DNA of 64,000 bases from positions 62,001-126,000 of the forward strand of contig CBDFHJ010000008.1 in NCBI GenBank assembly GCA_965247635.1. Reading direction: 5' to 3'. This document shows positions 24,256-33,477 of this stretch, in pieces (the stretch's first letter is position 1; each line of letters opens with the position of its first letter). The translations under genes were made by a program, and so were the position numbers. Source of the stretch: CBDFHJ01 sp965247635. GTDB lineage: Bacteria > Chloroflexota > Dehalococcoidia > Lucifugimonadales > Australimonadaceae. The notes below the pieces were generated by a model. It had not been told where the DNA came from. It did not search any database and saw nothing but the letters and a program-made list of their open reading frames with translations.

Positions 24256-24642
24256 ACGGTTCCCTTCTACCGAGACGGTTTGGTCCCTGCGGTTACAGGG
24301 CCGGGTGTTCGTGGTGAGGATGAGGAGAGTCGAACTATACCACGAACACCCGAGGACCACGCGACGCCAGAGACAAGAAATCTTGCCCACGGTTGCCCTG
24401 GGCGACTAACCAACCCCCAAACTAGCTAGGTCAGCAAGCCTACGGGCAATGCCTCGATGAACAGCCAACTTGGCTTTCCCTAAATTAACTGTAGCTACTT
24501 CGTAATCATAGTGGCATCCACGCAGGGGCCTGCGGTGCCGCCTGGGCTTTATAGGCCGGCGCCGATTCTTGCCAAGCGGCATCCGCCGCTTGGGGCCATT
24601 CCTCCGTATTACAGGTTCGCAGCCGTGTTACACTGGGGCGAC
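24256..24642. other. non-coding stretch holding tRNA-like repeat copy 2
   Basis: No gene is seen apart from the repeat at 24305-24349. The sequence from about 24350 to 24520 shows, on the minus strand, blocks related to the region next to copy 1 (ctagctagtttg), so homology extends beyond the 46-bp element. Confidence 0.4.
24305..24349 (-). repeat. tRNA/tmRNA-3'-end-like repeat, copy 2
   Basis: A 45-bp element whose ends gtgttcgtggt / accacgaacac are a perfect 11-bp inverted repeat, extending to 13 bp with the flanking gg/cc. The centre carries gagagtcgaac, which is TTCGACTCTC on the minus strand, followed by an acceptor-like strand and CCA. It shares core and ends with the copies at 22205 and 33956. 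Confidence 0.5.
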
Positions 24643-26037
24643 ATGTTCAAAAATTTACTCGCCAAGCTCCGGCCTCGCCGAAAACCGCAATCAGATTCAG
24701 AGCCTCAGCATCCCACTCCTGATTCGGCCGCACTTCCCACTACTGGCCCCGCTCCGAAGACAAGGCCTGCCCCACGGGACAACGCCAAGCGTCCCAGGCG
24801 CCGCGGCCCACGACGCACGACGCAGGGTCCCTCAGCCAGGGATGCCCAGTCCACGTCCACCGCTCGCCCAAGCAGCTCCGGTGTCGTAATCGGGCCGCAG
24901 CCGCGTGACCACCGCTTCGGCGGCGTGCAGCTCTCGGAGCCGCTGCTCCGTGCGTTGGGCGAGATGGGTTACCAGGTCCCAACACCGATTCAGGAACAGA
25001 TAATCCAGCCTCTGTTGGATGGCAAGGACGTGGTGGCCCAGGCCCAGACGGGCACTGGCAAAACAGCCGGCTTCGGCATTCCTCTCGCGGAGCTGATTGA
25101 TGGACAGGAGGACCATGTCCAGGCCATCGTGCTGGTGCCCACGCGGGAGCTGGCCGTGCAGGTGACCGGCGAGTTGCGGCGCATCGCCAAGTACCGGGGC
25201 ATCGCTATCACCGCTCTCTACGGTGGCCAGCCCATCAAGCGCCAGCTAGACGAGCTGGCCCGCGGCACGCAGGTGGTGGTCGGCACGCCTGGCCGCGCCA
25301 TCGACCATCTGGAACGGCGCACGCTGCGTATCGACCGAGTCCGTTTCGCCGTGATAGACGAAGCCGACCAGATGCTGGATATCGGCTTCTTCCCGGCCCT
25401 CCGGCGGATCCTGCGCGCGACCCCAAACCAGCGGCAGACCGCGCTTTTCGGCGCCACCATGCCAACGGCCATCCGCCGCCTCATCTACTCCTATTTCCGC
25501 GAGCCCTTGTGGGTGCAACTCGGAGAGGAGCTGCCCGTGACCAAGGTGTTCCAGACGTACTGCGAAGTCGCTTCGCGTGACAAGCAGGACGCGCTCATGG
25601 AGCTGCTGGACAGTTGGGGCTCAGGGCAGACCTTGATCTTTCGCCGTACTCAGGTAGGCATCGACCGGTTGGTGCCGGCGTTGAACCGCCGGGGCTACTC
25701 GGCGAGGGGCATCCACGGTGGCATGAGGCAGCGTGAACGGGACGAGGCTATGCAGGCCTTTCGTAGCGGCGAGCTCCGGGTGCTCATTGCCACCAATCTC
25801 GCTTCGCGGGGCATCGACATCCCCACCATGGAGCGGGTGGTGAACTATGACATCCCGGAGAACATCGAGGAGTACATCCACCGCATTGGCCGGACCGCAC
25901 GCATGGGTCGCGGCGGTATGGCCATGACCTTCGTGGCCGAGTGGGACCTGGAGTTGTTCGACACCATCGTGGAGCGGGTAGGGGCGGAGAACCTCCAGCG
26001 CTACGAGGCTTCCATCTACAAGCCCGTCCGCACCTAG
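24643..26037 (+). CDS. DEAD-box ATP-dependent RNA helicase
   Basis: I start at the ATG at 24643 (MFKNLLAKLRPRRK); the open frame extends further upstream but without coding character. 464 residues: a basic, Pro/Ser-rich leader of about 95 residues, then the helicase core with the Q motif (GYQVPTPIQEQII), motif I AQTGTGKT, Ia PTRELAVQV, II DEAD in VIDEADQML, III GAT (instead of SAT) in FGATMP, V ATNLASRGIDIP and VI HRIGRTARMGR. The role would be RNA unwinding in ribosome assembly or cold adaptation. A TACACT-like box only about 10 bases before the ATG raises the possibility of a nearly leaderless transcript. Confidence 0.93.
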   Translation: MFKNLLAKLRPRRKPQSDSEPQHPTPDSAALPTTGPAPKTRPAPRDNAKRPRRRGPRRTTQGPSARDAQSTSTARPSSSGVVIGPQPRDHRFGGVQLSEPLLRALGEMGYQVPTPIQEQIIQPLLDGKDVVAQAQTGTGKTAGFGIPLAELIDGQEDHVQAIVLVPTRELAVQVTGELRRIAKYRGIAITALYGGQPIKRQLDELARGTQVVVGTPGRAIDHLERRTLRIDRVRFAVIDEADQMLDIGFFPALRRILRATPNQRQTALFGATMPTAIRRLIYSYFREPLWVQLGEELPVTKVFQTYCEVASRDKQDALMELLDSWGSGQTLIFRRTQVGIDRLVPALNRRGYSARGIHGGMRQRERDEAMQAFRSGELRVLIATNLASRGIDIPTMERVVNYDIPENIEEYIHRIGRTARMGRGGMAMTFVAEWDLELFDTIVERVGAENLQRYEASIYKPVRT

Positions 26038-26068
26038 GCCCTTACCCGTTGTCTCCAAGGTAGTAAGT

Positions 26069-26266
26069 ATGGTCATCGGCAAGGAACGAGGCAATTGGTA
26101 CCTGGGCCATCCACCCGCGTGTACCTGCGCCGCTTGCGGCGAGCGCCGCGCCGCGAACCGGCGCTTCGAGGCGCTCACCACCGGCCGCAAAATCGGCCGG
26201 AACGAGCCTTGCCCCTGCGGCAGCGGGAAGAAATACAAGCGCTGTCACGGCGGCAACACCTCGTAG
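26069..26266 (+). CDS. SEC-C motif zinc-binding small protein (65 aa)
   Basis: The C-terminal half is the SEC-C zinc motif GRNEPCPCGSGKKYKRCHG, as in the SecA tail. The N-terminal half has a second pair of knuckles, CTCAACGE, after a His. It lies 31 bp after the helicase stop and is probably co-transcribed. Small SEC-C proteins are common and likely bind a metal and a protein or RNA partner; the specific role is unknown. Confidence 0.8.
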   Translation: MVIGKERGNWYLGHPPACTCAACGERRAANRRFEALTTGRKIGRNEPCPCGSGKKYKRCHGGNTS

Positions 26267-26312
26267 ACCTCTAAGGAGTCTACTGGGGCGACGGGCAGGC
26301 TGGCTCAAATTA

Positions 26313-26465
26313 GTGCTGGCCCGTGTCAACCCGGACGACAAGGTGGCCACGGTCGGGTCTGAGCGGGAGCGAGCCGAAGAGAAAGTGCGACGTCTGACGC
26401 TGGTGAACCATAACAATGTGGCGGCAGTGATACGAGGGAGCAGGTCAAGAGGCCGGACCGCCAGC
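26313..26465 (+). pseudogene. fragment of a serine recombinase (coiled-coil region)
   Basis: The translated stretch VGSERERAEEKVRRL matches the coiled coil of the intact recombinase (VRAERERTQEKLRRL, encoded near 20070-20120), and nucleotide identity is visible across gagcgggagcg and gaagagaa. A second frame downstream (REQVKRPDRQLKID) looks like the continuation after a frameshift. There is no start or catalytic domain. It ends against the stop codon of the BipA gene, so it is a relic lying between the SEC-C and BipA genes. Confidence 0.55.
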
Positions 26466-28301
26466 TCAAAATTGATCGTCAGGAACACGGACCTTCACGC
26501 GACCCACGCGATGGCGGTCGCCGTTGAGGAGAGTGCGCTTCCGGAGCCGGATATTCTTGGGCGTGATCTCCACGACCTCATCCTCGGCAATGAAGTCCAA
26601 AGCCTCCTCCAGGCTCATCAGCATTGGTGGCGTGAGCTTGACGGCTATGTCCGACGTGGAGGACCGCACGTTGGTCAGCTTCTTCTCTTTGCACACGTTG
26701 ACTACCAGGTCGTTGTCACGAGCGTGTAACCCAACCACCATGCCCTCATAGACTGGGACGCCGGGCTCGATGAAGGTCAATCCCCGCTGCTGAGCGTTAT
26801 TCAGTCCGTAGGTCAGTGCAATGCCAGCCTCAGCGGCGACGATAGCACCCGCTCGAGTGGGTTTCACTTCGCCCTTCAGCGGCTCGTACCCCATGAAAGT
26901 GCTGTTCATCTCTCCAGTTCCCCTGGCCGCCTTCAGGAAAAAGCTCCGAAAGCCGATGAGTCCGCGCGTCGGGATCTCAAATTCCAGTCGTACTTGCCCA
27001 TGGTTATCGCCGCGCATATCCGTCATCCGTGCCAGCCTAGAAGAGAGGTTCTCTATCAGCAACCCAACGCTCTCTTCGCCCACATCCAGGACCAGCATTT
27101 CATACGGCTCCTGCATCTGCCCATCCGCAATCCTGACAATGGCTTCCGGTTTAGAAACTTGGAACTCATAACCCTCTCGGCGCATCGTCTCTATTAGAAT
27201 GGCCAGGTGCAGCTCACCGCGCCCCGAGACCAGGACCGTTTCGGCGTTGTCCGTGTCCTGCACGCGCAGGCCCACATTGGTCTGCAGCTCATCGAAGAGG
27301 CGTTTTTGCAGCTGTCTCGAGTTCACATAGCGTCCATCCTGCCCTGCGAAGGGCGAAGTGTTCACCCCAAAGGTCATCTGGACAGTCGGTTGGCCGATGT
27401 CGATGCCGGGCAACCCCTCTGGCTCATCCACCGCGGATAGGGTGTCACTGATGGCCACTTGTTCAAGCCCGGCGAGCGCAACGATTTCCCCGGCTTCCGC
27501 GCTGTCTACCTCCGCCCGCGAGAGCCCGTCAAAGACGAAGAGCTTGGTCACCTTGTGGATGGTTGTCTTGCTGTCCCGCGCGATACGGGCCACCACGTCT
27601 CCCACCAATACACTCCCTCGCGCAATGCGCCCCACCGCAATTTGCCCCAGGTGACTGTCGTAGCTCAGCGCGGCCACTAAGAGTTGGAAGCCGCCGTGAA
27701 CGTCGCCGGTGGGCGGTGGGATATGCTTCAAGATGGCTTCGAAGAGTGGCGCCATGCTGCTCGGCTGGTCATTCGGGTTGGCCAGGGCATAACCCGTCCT
27801 GGCATCGGTATAGAAGAACGGGAAGCTCAATTGCTCGGCATCCGTGGCCAATTCCAGGAAGAGGTCCTGTACCATGCTGGCAACCACCGTCGGGCGGGCG
27901 AAGGGCCGGTCGATCTTGTTGATGACGACGATGGGCTTGAGGTGCTTCTGGAGGGCGTGGCGCAGTACGAAGCGCGTTTGGGGCATCGGGCCATCCACGG
28001 CGTCGATGACGAGAAGGCATCCATCGGCCATGTTCAGCACCCGCTCAACTTCGCCACTGAAGTCGGCATGGCCAGGCGTGTCGATGATGTTGATCTTCAC
28101 CCCCAAATAGGATATGGCGGTGTTCTTGGCCAGAATGGTCATACCCCGCTCGCGTTCAAGTTCGTTGCTGTCGAGGAACAGTTCGCCGACCAGCTCCTTC
28201 TTACGCAAAGCATGGCTCTGTTTGAGCATGGCATCCACCAGCGTGGTCTTGCCGTGGTCCACGTGCGCGATGATGGCGATATTCCTGATGTCTTTGCTCA
28301 T
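26466..28301 (-). CDS. typA: ribosome-associated translational GTPase BipA/TypA
   Basis: A 611-residue elongation-factor-like GTPase that binds 70S ribosomes and aids 50S assembly and stress responses. Motifs: G1 AHVDHGKTTL (residues about 10-19), G2 region ERGMTI, G3 DTPGHADF, G4 NKIDRP. The BipA-specific C-terminal domain follows (SRGLIGFRS-type TRGLIGFRSFFL, GTGEMN, then GLVVGLHARDNDLVVN-like sequence). I start it at the ATG at 28299-28301 (MSKDIRNIAIIAHVDHGKTT), the usual family start; the frame extends 12 codons further without reason. It appears intact despite lying between recombinase relics. Confidence 0.96.
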   Translation of the reverse strand: MSKDIRNIAIIAHVDHGKTTLVDAMLKQSHALRKKELVGELFLDSNELERERGMTILAKNTAISYLGVKINIIDTPGHADFSGEVERVLNMADGCLLVIDAVDGPMPQTRFVLRHALQKHLKPIVVINKIDRPFARPTVVASMVQDLFLELATDAEQLSFPFFYTDARTGYALANPNDQPSSMAPLFEAILKHIPPPTGDVHGGFQLLVAALSYDSHLGQIAVGRIARGSVLVGDVVARIARDSKTTIHKVTKLFVFDGLSRAEVDSAEAGEIVALAGLEQVAISDTLSAVDEPEGLPGIDIGQPTVQMTFGVNTSPFAGQDGRYVNSRQLQKRLFDELQTNVGLRVQDTDNAETVLVSGRGELHLAILIETMRREGYEFQVSKPEAIVRIADGQMQEPYEMLVLDVGEESVGLLIENLSSRLARMTDMRGDNHGQVRLEFEIPTRGLIGFRSFFLKAARGTGEMNSTFMGYEPLKGEVKPTRAGAIVAAEAGIALTYGLNNAQQRGLTFIEPGVPVYEGMVVGLHARDNDLVVNVCKEKKLTNVRSSTSDIAVKLTPPMLMSLEEALDFIAEDEVVEITPKNIRLRKRTLLNGDRHRVGRVKVRVPDDQF

Positions 28302-28442
28302 GGCTATCCTGAGCGGAGCGCAAAAACTGGCCCCCAAGGGCCAGTGCGCTGAGAAAATTATAGCATGGTCCGGGCCAGGGCGGGCCTGCGGTGGTCAACG
28401 CACGCACACCGGCGGTAGCTTCCGGAGCGAGGAGCAAATGTG

Positions 28443-28554
28443 GTGGCAATCGGCATGGACGCACGCAAGGCTAGGGGAGTGGCGGCTATCAGGTCCAAGG
28501 CAGCGTTCGAGGCGGTGCATAGGGTTGCGCCATCTCTCATTGCCCCGGTCCCGC
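28443..28554 (+). pseudogene. C-terminal tail of a degraded serine recombinase
   Basis: From 28443 the frame reads VAIGMDARKARGVAAIRSKA and then AFEAVHRVAPSLIAPVP. It is about 85 percent identical at DNA level (by eye) to the tail at 22386-22508 and homologous to the last residues of the intact recombinase. The stop has been lost. The half palindrome at 28616 and an IS3-family element follow. Confidence 0.65.
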
Positions 28555-28615
28555 TTACACTGGCAACCAAACGAGACCTCGGTGCAAGGGTTCTTATCTC
28601 GCCATCGGACCCCGT

Positions 28616-28623
28616 CCAAAAGG
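28616..28623. repeat. att-like palindrome, half-site
   Basis: Only the left arm, ccaaaagg, is present downstream of the recombinase tail at 28443. After it the sequence departs from the other copies (gggagtc instead of aaatcc). This is what a site recombined or broken at its centre would look like, but 8 bases can also match by chance. Confidence 0.3.
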
Positions 28624-28775
28624 GGGAGTCAGACAATCTGGCTTGGTTCACTAGGGAGAGCTGCGTAATTGATATAGAGCTAAACAGAAGTGGCTCCGGA
28701 AACCTGAACAGGGGGATAAGTGGAATCGCTGCCTGATTGAGGGCATGATAGTGCTCTCGGAGACAGGAGCGAGAG

Positions 28776-29081
28776 ATGAGGAGACGACCCCGCCGTAACC
28801 ACTCGGCAGAGTTCAAGGCGAAGGTGGCTCTTGCCGCAGTACGCGGCGACCGGACACTTTCGGAGCTGGCAAGCCAGTTCGATGTGCACCCGAACCAGAT
28901 CACGCAATGGAAGACCCAGTTGCTGGATCGGGCGGCGCAGTTATTTGGCGCCGGGACAGGGCAGGCTGAAAAGCCGGTAGATATGAAGGTCCTTCACGCT
29001 AAGATCGGTGAGCTTGCGTTGGAGAACGATTTTTTAGAGGCCGCGCTCACGAAGGCGGGATTGCCGGGCGCAAGGCGATGA
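28776..29081 (+). CDS. IS3-family transposase OrfA (helix-turn-helix protein)
   Basis: 101 residues: a basic N-terminus, then the HTH_Tnp_1 domain (EFKAKVALAAVRGDRTLSEL, QFDVHPNQITQWKTQL) and a C-terminal leucine-zipper-like helix (ILHAKIGELALENDFLEAAL type). Its stop overlaps the OrfB ATG by 4 bases (ATGA), giving coupled or frameshifted production of the active enzyme. Confidence 0.93.
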   Translation: MRRRPRRNHSAEFKAKVALAAVRGDRTLSELASQFDVHPNQITQWKTQLLDRAAQLFGAGTGQAEKPVDMKVLHAKIGELALENDFLEAALTKAGLPGARR

Positions 29082-29905
29082 TCGACCGTGATCACAAGCT
29101 GCCTCTCGCCCGCCAGGCAAAGGCAGTGGGCATCAGCCGCGGGAGCATCTACTACCGGCCACGGCCGGTGGGCGAAGCCGGTCTCGGACTGATGCGCCGC
29201 ATCGATGAGCTGCACCTTGAGTATCCGTTTGCAGGCAGTAGGATGATGCGAGGCCTGCTCCGCCAGGAGGGACTCTCCTCCGGGCGTAGGCACATCGCCA
29301 CACTGATGCGGCGGATGGGCATCGAGGCGCTGTACCGCAAGCCCAACACCAGCCGGCGACGGCCCGGCCATACGGTGTATCCGTACCTGCTGCGCGGGCT
29401 TGAGGTGAGCAGGCCCAACCAGGTGTGGGCAATGGATATCACGTACATTCCGATGGCCAGGGGGTTCGTGTACCTAGCCGCAGTGATGGACTGGCATAGC
29501 CGCAAGGTGCTGGCCTGGCGGGTATCGGTCACAATGGACGCAGACTTCTGCGTGGAGGCGCTCGAAGAATCCCTGGGACGCCACGGCGCGCCGGAGATAT
29601 TCAACACAGATCAGGGAAGCCAGTTCACAAGTGACGCCTTCACCGGCCTGCTGAAAGCCAATGGGATCCAGATCAGCATGGACGGGAAGGGAAGCTGGAA
29701 GGATAATGTGTTCGTCGAACGGCTGTGGAAGAGCGTCAAGTACGAGGAGGTGTACCTGAGAGCCTACGAATCGGTCCCGGAAGCCAGAACTGGACTCGGG
29801 CGGTACTTCGAGTTTTACAATGCCGGACGGCCCCATTCGAGCCTTGGGGGAATGACGCCGGACCAGTTCTTTGACAGAGCGCCTGCCGAGTCCGCGGCGG
29901 CCTAA
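29078..29905 (+). CDS. IS3-family transposase OrfB (integrase catalytic domain)
   Basis: 275 residues with the HTH_21 region (RIDELHLEYPFAGSRMMRGLL), then the rve integrase core with the DDE triad: D in AMDITYIPM, D in FNTDQGSQFTS and E in NVFVERLWKSVKYEEVY. Length and motifs are complete. It appears intact. Confidence 0.94.
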   Translation: MIDRDHKLPLARQAKAVGISRGSIYYRPRPVGEAGLGLMRRIDELHLEYPFAGSRMMRGLLRQEGLSSGRRHIATLMRRMGIEALYRKPNTSRRRPGHTVYPYLLRGLEVSRPNQVWAMDITYIPMARGFVYLAAVMDWHSRKVLAWRVSVTMDADFCVEALEESLGRHGAPEIFNTDQGSQFTSDAFTGLLKANGIQISMDGKGSWKDNVFVERLWKSVKYEEVYLRAYESVPEARTGLGRYFEFYNAGRPHSSLGGMTPDQFFDRAPAESAAA

Positions 29906-30061
29906 CGCACGGCAGCGCGATTCCACTTATCAAACCGGGCAGCGCTGTTCAGACAAACGAGACCACCTCTAACTGTAGAACGAAGAGCCTCAATACTGCG
30001 TGGTGCTGGAGCGAACTTACGATCGCAACCGGCCGATCTTGGAGCTAGCGAACTTCCTAAG

Positions 30062-31429
30062 GAGGTATCTTCAAGAAGTGTGTAAACAGTCAGGCGGTGT
30101 ACCCTCTCTCTGAACAACGCGGGCTCGAGGCCCAAGAGAGGAGATAGACCGCCCATGAGGAAGGAAAGCACTGAGAGTAGGTCGGAGTCAAGGCCGGAGT
30201 GAGAGCAGTTGGAGGATTGGGTGCGAAGCCAGGTCCAGAGGCTGATCCAGGAGTTGCTGGAGGAGGAGGTGACGGCGTTTCTGGGAAGGGCGAAGTCGGC
30301 GCTCAGATCCGACTCGGACAACGATACCGGCTATCGGAACGGATACGGCAGAGCCCGGAGGCTTACGCTGAGTTCGGGAACGATACAGCTGAGGCGGCCG
30401 CGAGTCCGCGATACCGAGGAGCAGTTCGAGAGCCGGCTGCTGCCGCTGTTCGTCAACAGGACCAGGAAGGTTGCTGAGTTGATCCCCGAGCTGTACCTGC
30501 ACGGTCTATCCGAAGGCGACTTCGATCTGGCTTTGCGGGGGCTGCTGGGAGAGGACGCACCGGTATCGGCGAGCACGGTGGCCCGGTTGAAGTCCAAGTG
30601 GAACGATGAGCTTGCCCAATGGCGCAGCCGGCCCCTAGATGACCTGGAAGTGGTCTACATGTGGGTGGATGGAGTCTACGTCAAGGCTGGTCTTGAGAAG
30701 GAGAAGGCGGCAGTACTGGTGGTGGTGGCGGCCCTGAGCGACGGGAGCAAGGTGGTGGTGAGCGCTGTTCCCGGATACAGGGAGTCCACAGAGAACTGGT
30801 CCGATGTGCTCAGGGACATGAGGCGCCGCGGGCTGGAGTGCCCGAGGCTGGTGGTTGGGGACGGACACCTGGGCATCTGGGGAGCTCTGCGCAACGTCTA
30901 TCCGCAGGCGGCAGAGCAACGCTGCTGGAACCACAAGATCGTAAACGTGCTCGCCAAGCTTCCAAAGCGACAACAGGACCAGGCCAAGCTCATGCTGCGT
31001 ACTATCCCCTACGCGCCGACTCGGACAGAGGCTGAGCGGCTCAGGACGGTGTTCACCAGGTGGTGCGGCGACCATTCCTACGAGGCGGCCTCAGAGGCCT
31101 TGGAGCGGGACTGGGACCGCATGGTCACCTTCTATGACTTCCCAAAGGAGCACTGGGGGCACCTTCGCACGACGAACCCGGTAGAATCACCCTTCGCGGC
31201 CCTCAGGCTTCGGACCGATGCCGCCAAGCGCTACAAGAGGGTCGATCGGGCGATAGCGGTGATCTGGAAAATGTTGATGGTCGCCGAACAGCGCTTCAGG
31301 CGTCTGAAGGCCCCTGAGTTGATCGAAGACGTCTATCTCGGTGCACAGTATGCGGATGGAATCGCCATTGAGTCAACGGCTGAGAAGGTCGCCGCCTGAT
31401 GTCGTTTACACACCTATCGACGTAACCTC
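30062..31429 (+). mobile_element. IS256-family insertion sequence, copy 4 (1368 bp, transposase mutated)
   Basis: It is bounded by the same terminal repeats as the other copies (one change in the left end, tcaagaag for tcaaaaag) and flanked by a perfect 8-bp duplication, ttcctaag, at 30054-30061 and 31430-31437. It inserted 20 bp upstream of the ribosome binding site region of the SQR-like gene at 31458, between that gene and its native promoter. Confidence 0.95.
30155..31399 (+). pseudogene. IS256-family transposase with a premature stop at codon 16
   Basis: The frame is identical in layout to the intact copies, but Trp16 (TGG) is TGA at 30200-30202. The rest, including likely catalytic D172, D236 and E344, is open. 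An internal TTG at 30209 could restart translation, giving a protein missing only the N-terminal 18 residues. Without such a restart this copy depends on transposase from elsewhere. Confidence 0.9.
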
Positions 31430-31457
31430 TTCCTAAGTTTCAAAGAGGGCTTGGAAT

Positions 31458-32609
31458 ATGGATCTGCAAGTTGTTGTGCTTGGCGCTGGGTTTGGTGGGC
31501 TGGAGTTGAGTTCGATGCTCTCCGAGGCGCTCGGCGAGCGCCTCGACCTTACGCTGATTGACAAGAACGAATCCTTTTTCTTCGGTTTTTCTAAGCTAGA
31601 TGTGATGTTCGGTCACAAGTCGGCTGCAAGCGTGCATCTTGCTTATCGCAACATCGTCAAGCCCGGCGTGCGCTTTCGTCAGGAAACGATCACCGTGATC
31701 GACCCCGATGCACGTCGCGTCACGACCAATCAAGGCACTTACAACGCGGACGTGTTGGTCGTGGCACTGGGTGCCGACTGCGACCCAAGCGCGACTCCTG
31801 GCCTGATCGAAGGTGGCAACGAGTTTTACTCATTCGCCGGGGCAGAGCGATTGCGGGACGTGCTTCCCACCTTCACCAGGGGCCACGCCATCGTGGGTGT
31901 GACCTCGACGCCGTTCAAGTGCCCGCCCGCACCAAGCGAGGCATCGCTGCTGTTGCACGACTACCTCACCGAACGCGGTGTGCGCGACAACTGCGAAATC
32001 AGCCTCGTCACGCCGCTTGGGGCACCGGTACCGCCTTCTCCCGATACCTCGCAGGCACTGCTCGCGGCCTTCGAGGAGCGCGGCATAAAGTTCATTCCAA
32101 ATCGGACCATCCGCTTGCTCGACCCTTCGAGACACGTCGTCGTTCTCGATGATGAAACCGAGATGCCCTACGACCTCTTCCTCCTCTTCCTCCTCTTCCT
32201 CGGCGTGCCGAAGCATCGCGTTCCCCATGTGGTTGCGCAGAGCGGTCTGGCAGAGGACGGCTGGATTCCCGTGGACCCCAATAACCTCAGGACGAGGTTT
32301 CCCGGCGTGTACGCCGTGGGCGATGTAACCAGCGTTGGGACACCCAAGGCGGGCGTGTTTGCTGAGGGCGCCGCGCAGGTCGTCGCCGAATCGCTGATAG
32401 CCGAAGTGCTGGGCAACGAGCCACCTCCAGGGTATTCGGGGCGCGGCTCGTGCTACATCGAGTTCGGCGCCGAGCGCGTTGCCCGAGTGGAGGTGACTTT
32501 CCGCCCGGGGGTTCCGCCCTCGGGTAGCTTCGTCGAACCTTCGGATGCCGTCGCCGCCGAGAAGAAGAAGTTCGGGGAGAGTCGGCGGTCCCGATGGTTC
32601 GGCTTGTGA
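31458..32609 (+). CDS. sulfide:quinone reductase-like FAD oxidoreductase
   Basis: A 383-residue flavoprotein of the SQR/NDH-2 group. The FAD motif GAGFGGLELSSML lies at residues 9-21, a second dinucleotide block carries ALGADCDPSATPG, and the C-terminal FAD site reads GVYAVGDVTSVGTPKAGVFAEGAA. A single conserved-looking Cys occurs in PFKCPPAPSEA; the second and third cysteines of classical SQRs are not obvious, so the acceptor is uncertain. The YDLFLLFLLFLGVP segment contains a threefold 9-bp repeat that adds six residues compared with the usual YDLxLGVP. IS256 copy 4 lies just upstream and may have changed its expression. If it oxidises sulfide, it would complement the apr-qmo-sat module. 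Confidence 0.75.
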   Translation: MDLQVVVLGAGFGGLELSSMLSEALGERLDLTLIDKNESFFFGFSKLDVMFGHKSAASVHLAYRNIVKPGVRFRQETITVIDPDARRVTTNQGTYNADVLVVALGADCDPSATPGLIEGGNEFYSFAGAERLRDVLPTFTRGHAIVGVTSTPFKCPPAPSEASLLLHDYLTERGVRDNCEISLVTPLGAPVPPSPDTSQALLAAFEERGIKFIPNRTIRLLDPSRHVVVLDDETEMPYDLFLLFLLFLGVPKHRVPHVVAQSGLAEDGWIPVDPNNLRTRFPGVYAVGDVTSVGTPKAGVFAEGAAQVVAESLIAEVLGNEPPPGYSGRGSCYIEFGAERVARVEVTFRPGVPPSGSFVEPSDAVAAEKKKFGESRRSRWFGL

Positions 32610-32625
32610 GGTGGATACCGAATGC

Positions 32626-32913
32626 CTACCAGTCCTCCCGTACCACTAGATCTTCCGGTCTAATGACCAGCACTCGAGCGAGTTTATGGATGGTGCTGAA
32701 TCTCGCTTCCTGCAGCTCGTGTTCCAATCGAGAGATGGTAACTCGACCGACACGCGCTTGACGCGCCAGCTCTTCCTGAGTTAGAAGTCGCGCTTCCCTG
32801 ATCTCTCGCAGTCGCAGTCGCATATTCTCCCTAGATTCAGGCCAACGATTCATTAACTGTACATGTTCGATACATAAGCGCGCAACTTCATTGAGAGCAC
32901 TACCTCCCATCAT
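32626..32913 (-). CDS. XRE-family helix-turn-helix regulator (95 aa)
   Basis: Residues about 32-90 form a Cro/CI-type HTH: LREIREARLLTQEELARQA, VGRVTISRLEHEL, ARFSTIHKLARVLVIRPEDLV. The N-terminal 30 residues are not conserved and the start could be an internal ATG (MRLRLREIREAR). It is convergent with the SQR-like gene (16 bp between stops). Targets are unknown; being in the island it may control recombinase or cargo genes. Confidence 0.85.
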   Translation of the reverse strand: MMGGSALNEVARLCIEHVQLMNRWPESRENMRLRLREIREARLLTQEELARQARVGRVTISRLEHELQEARFSTIHKLARVLVIRPEDLVVREDW

Positions 32914-33122
32914 TGAGGGGCGCTCACAGTGATTGGCCTCGCTGGCGTGTCACTCCCTATTAGGCAAGCCCGGGTCGCGTATACACCGAAGTATACTTCC
33001 GCAATATTTGATGGACAGCGCCCTATACACTCTCGCGTTGACACGCTACAAGCTCTCGTTGCTACAGTGGATACGAAGAACTAGGTCGTGACGCCGTGTG
33101 CGTCGATAGGAAAGTGGATGAG

Positions 33123-33365
33123 ATGGGATATAAGAGAATATCCGACGAGATCCGGCAGTGGCTTGAACAAGGGAAGCCCACTCCCGAGTTGGTCCTAATG
33201 GGGTACAGTCCAGGGACTGTCTACAAGGTCCAGAGAACATGGTGGCGAGAGAAGATAAATACACAGGGTCCGGTGAGGGCGAATGATCTGGGCGAGGATG
33301 AAGATGACCAGTATGGCCTATGCGTCTCGGATCGGGATCGAGCCGTGAGAGCTCCTAGAGGCTAG
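33123..33365 (+). CDS. small putative DNA-binding protein (80 aa)
   Basis: I start at MGYKRISDEIRQWLEQGKPT (ATG at 33123), although the frame allows a start at 33096. Residues 1-45 look like a small helix-turn-helix of the resolvase or phage type (PTPELVLMGYSPGTVYKVQRTWW: helix, turn, recognition helix). The C-terminus is acidic, then Arg-rich. A promoter-like ttgacac with nearby tatacac stretches lies upstream (33000-33060), similar in wording to the sequence in front of the recombinase unit at about 17420. No family name is assigned. Confidence 0.5.
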   Translation: MGYKRISDEIRQWLEQGKPTPELVLMGYSPGTVYKVQRTWWREKINTQGPVRANDLGEDEDDQYGLCVSDRDRAVRAPRG

Positions 33366-33477
33366 GATGGACAGCATCGTGGATGGGCCCAGCAAATGGG
33401 GCGAGACCTGAAACGGTAGATTTCCCGTGAGTCATCCCGGGCTCAGCAAGCCCAGGAAGACGGACTGCGGGCAATGC

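Larger units (their letters stand above)
28705..29951 (+). mobile_element. IS3-family insertion sequence (about 1.25 kb)
   Basis: Two overlapping transposase frames lie between inverted repeats. A perfect 15-bp pair, gataagtggaatcgc at 28715-28729 and gcgattccacttatc at 29917-29931, is certain. Weaker outer matches (tgaacag at 28705 and ctgttca ending at 29951) suggest the true tips, which begin TG as usual for IS3. I see no matching target duplication (left flank aacc, right flank gaca), so exact ends or later change remain uncertain. Confidence 0.85.
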
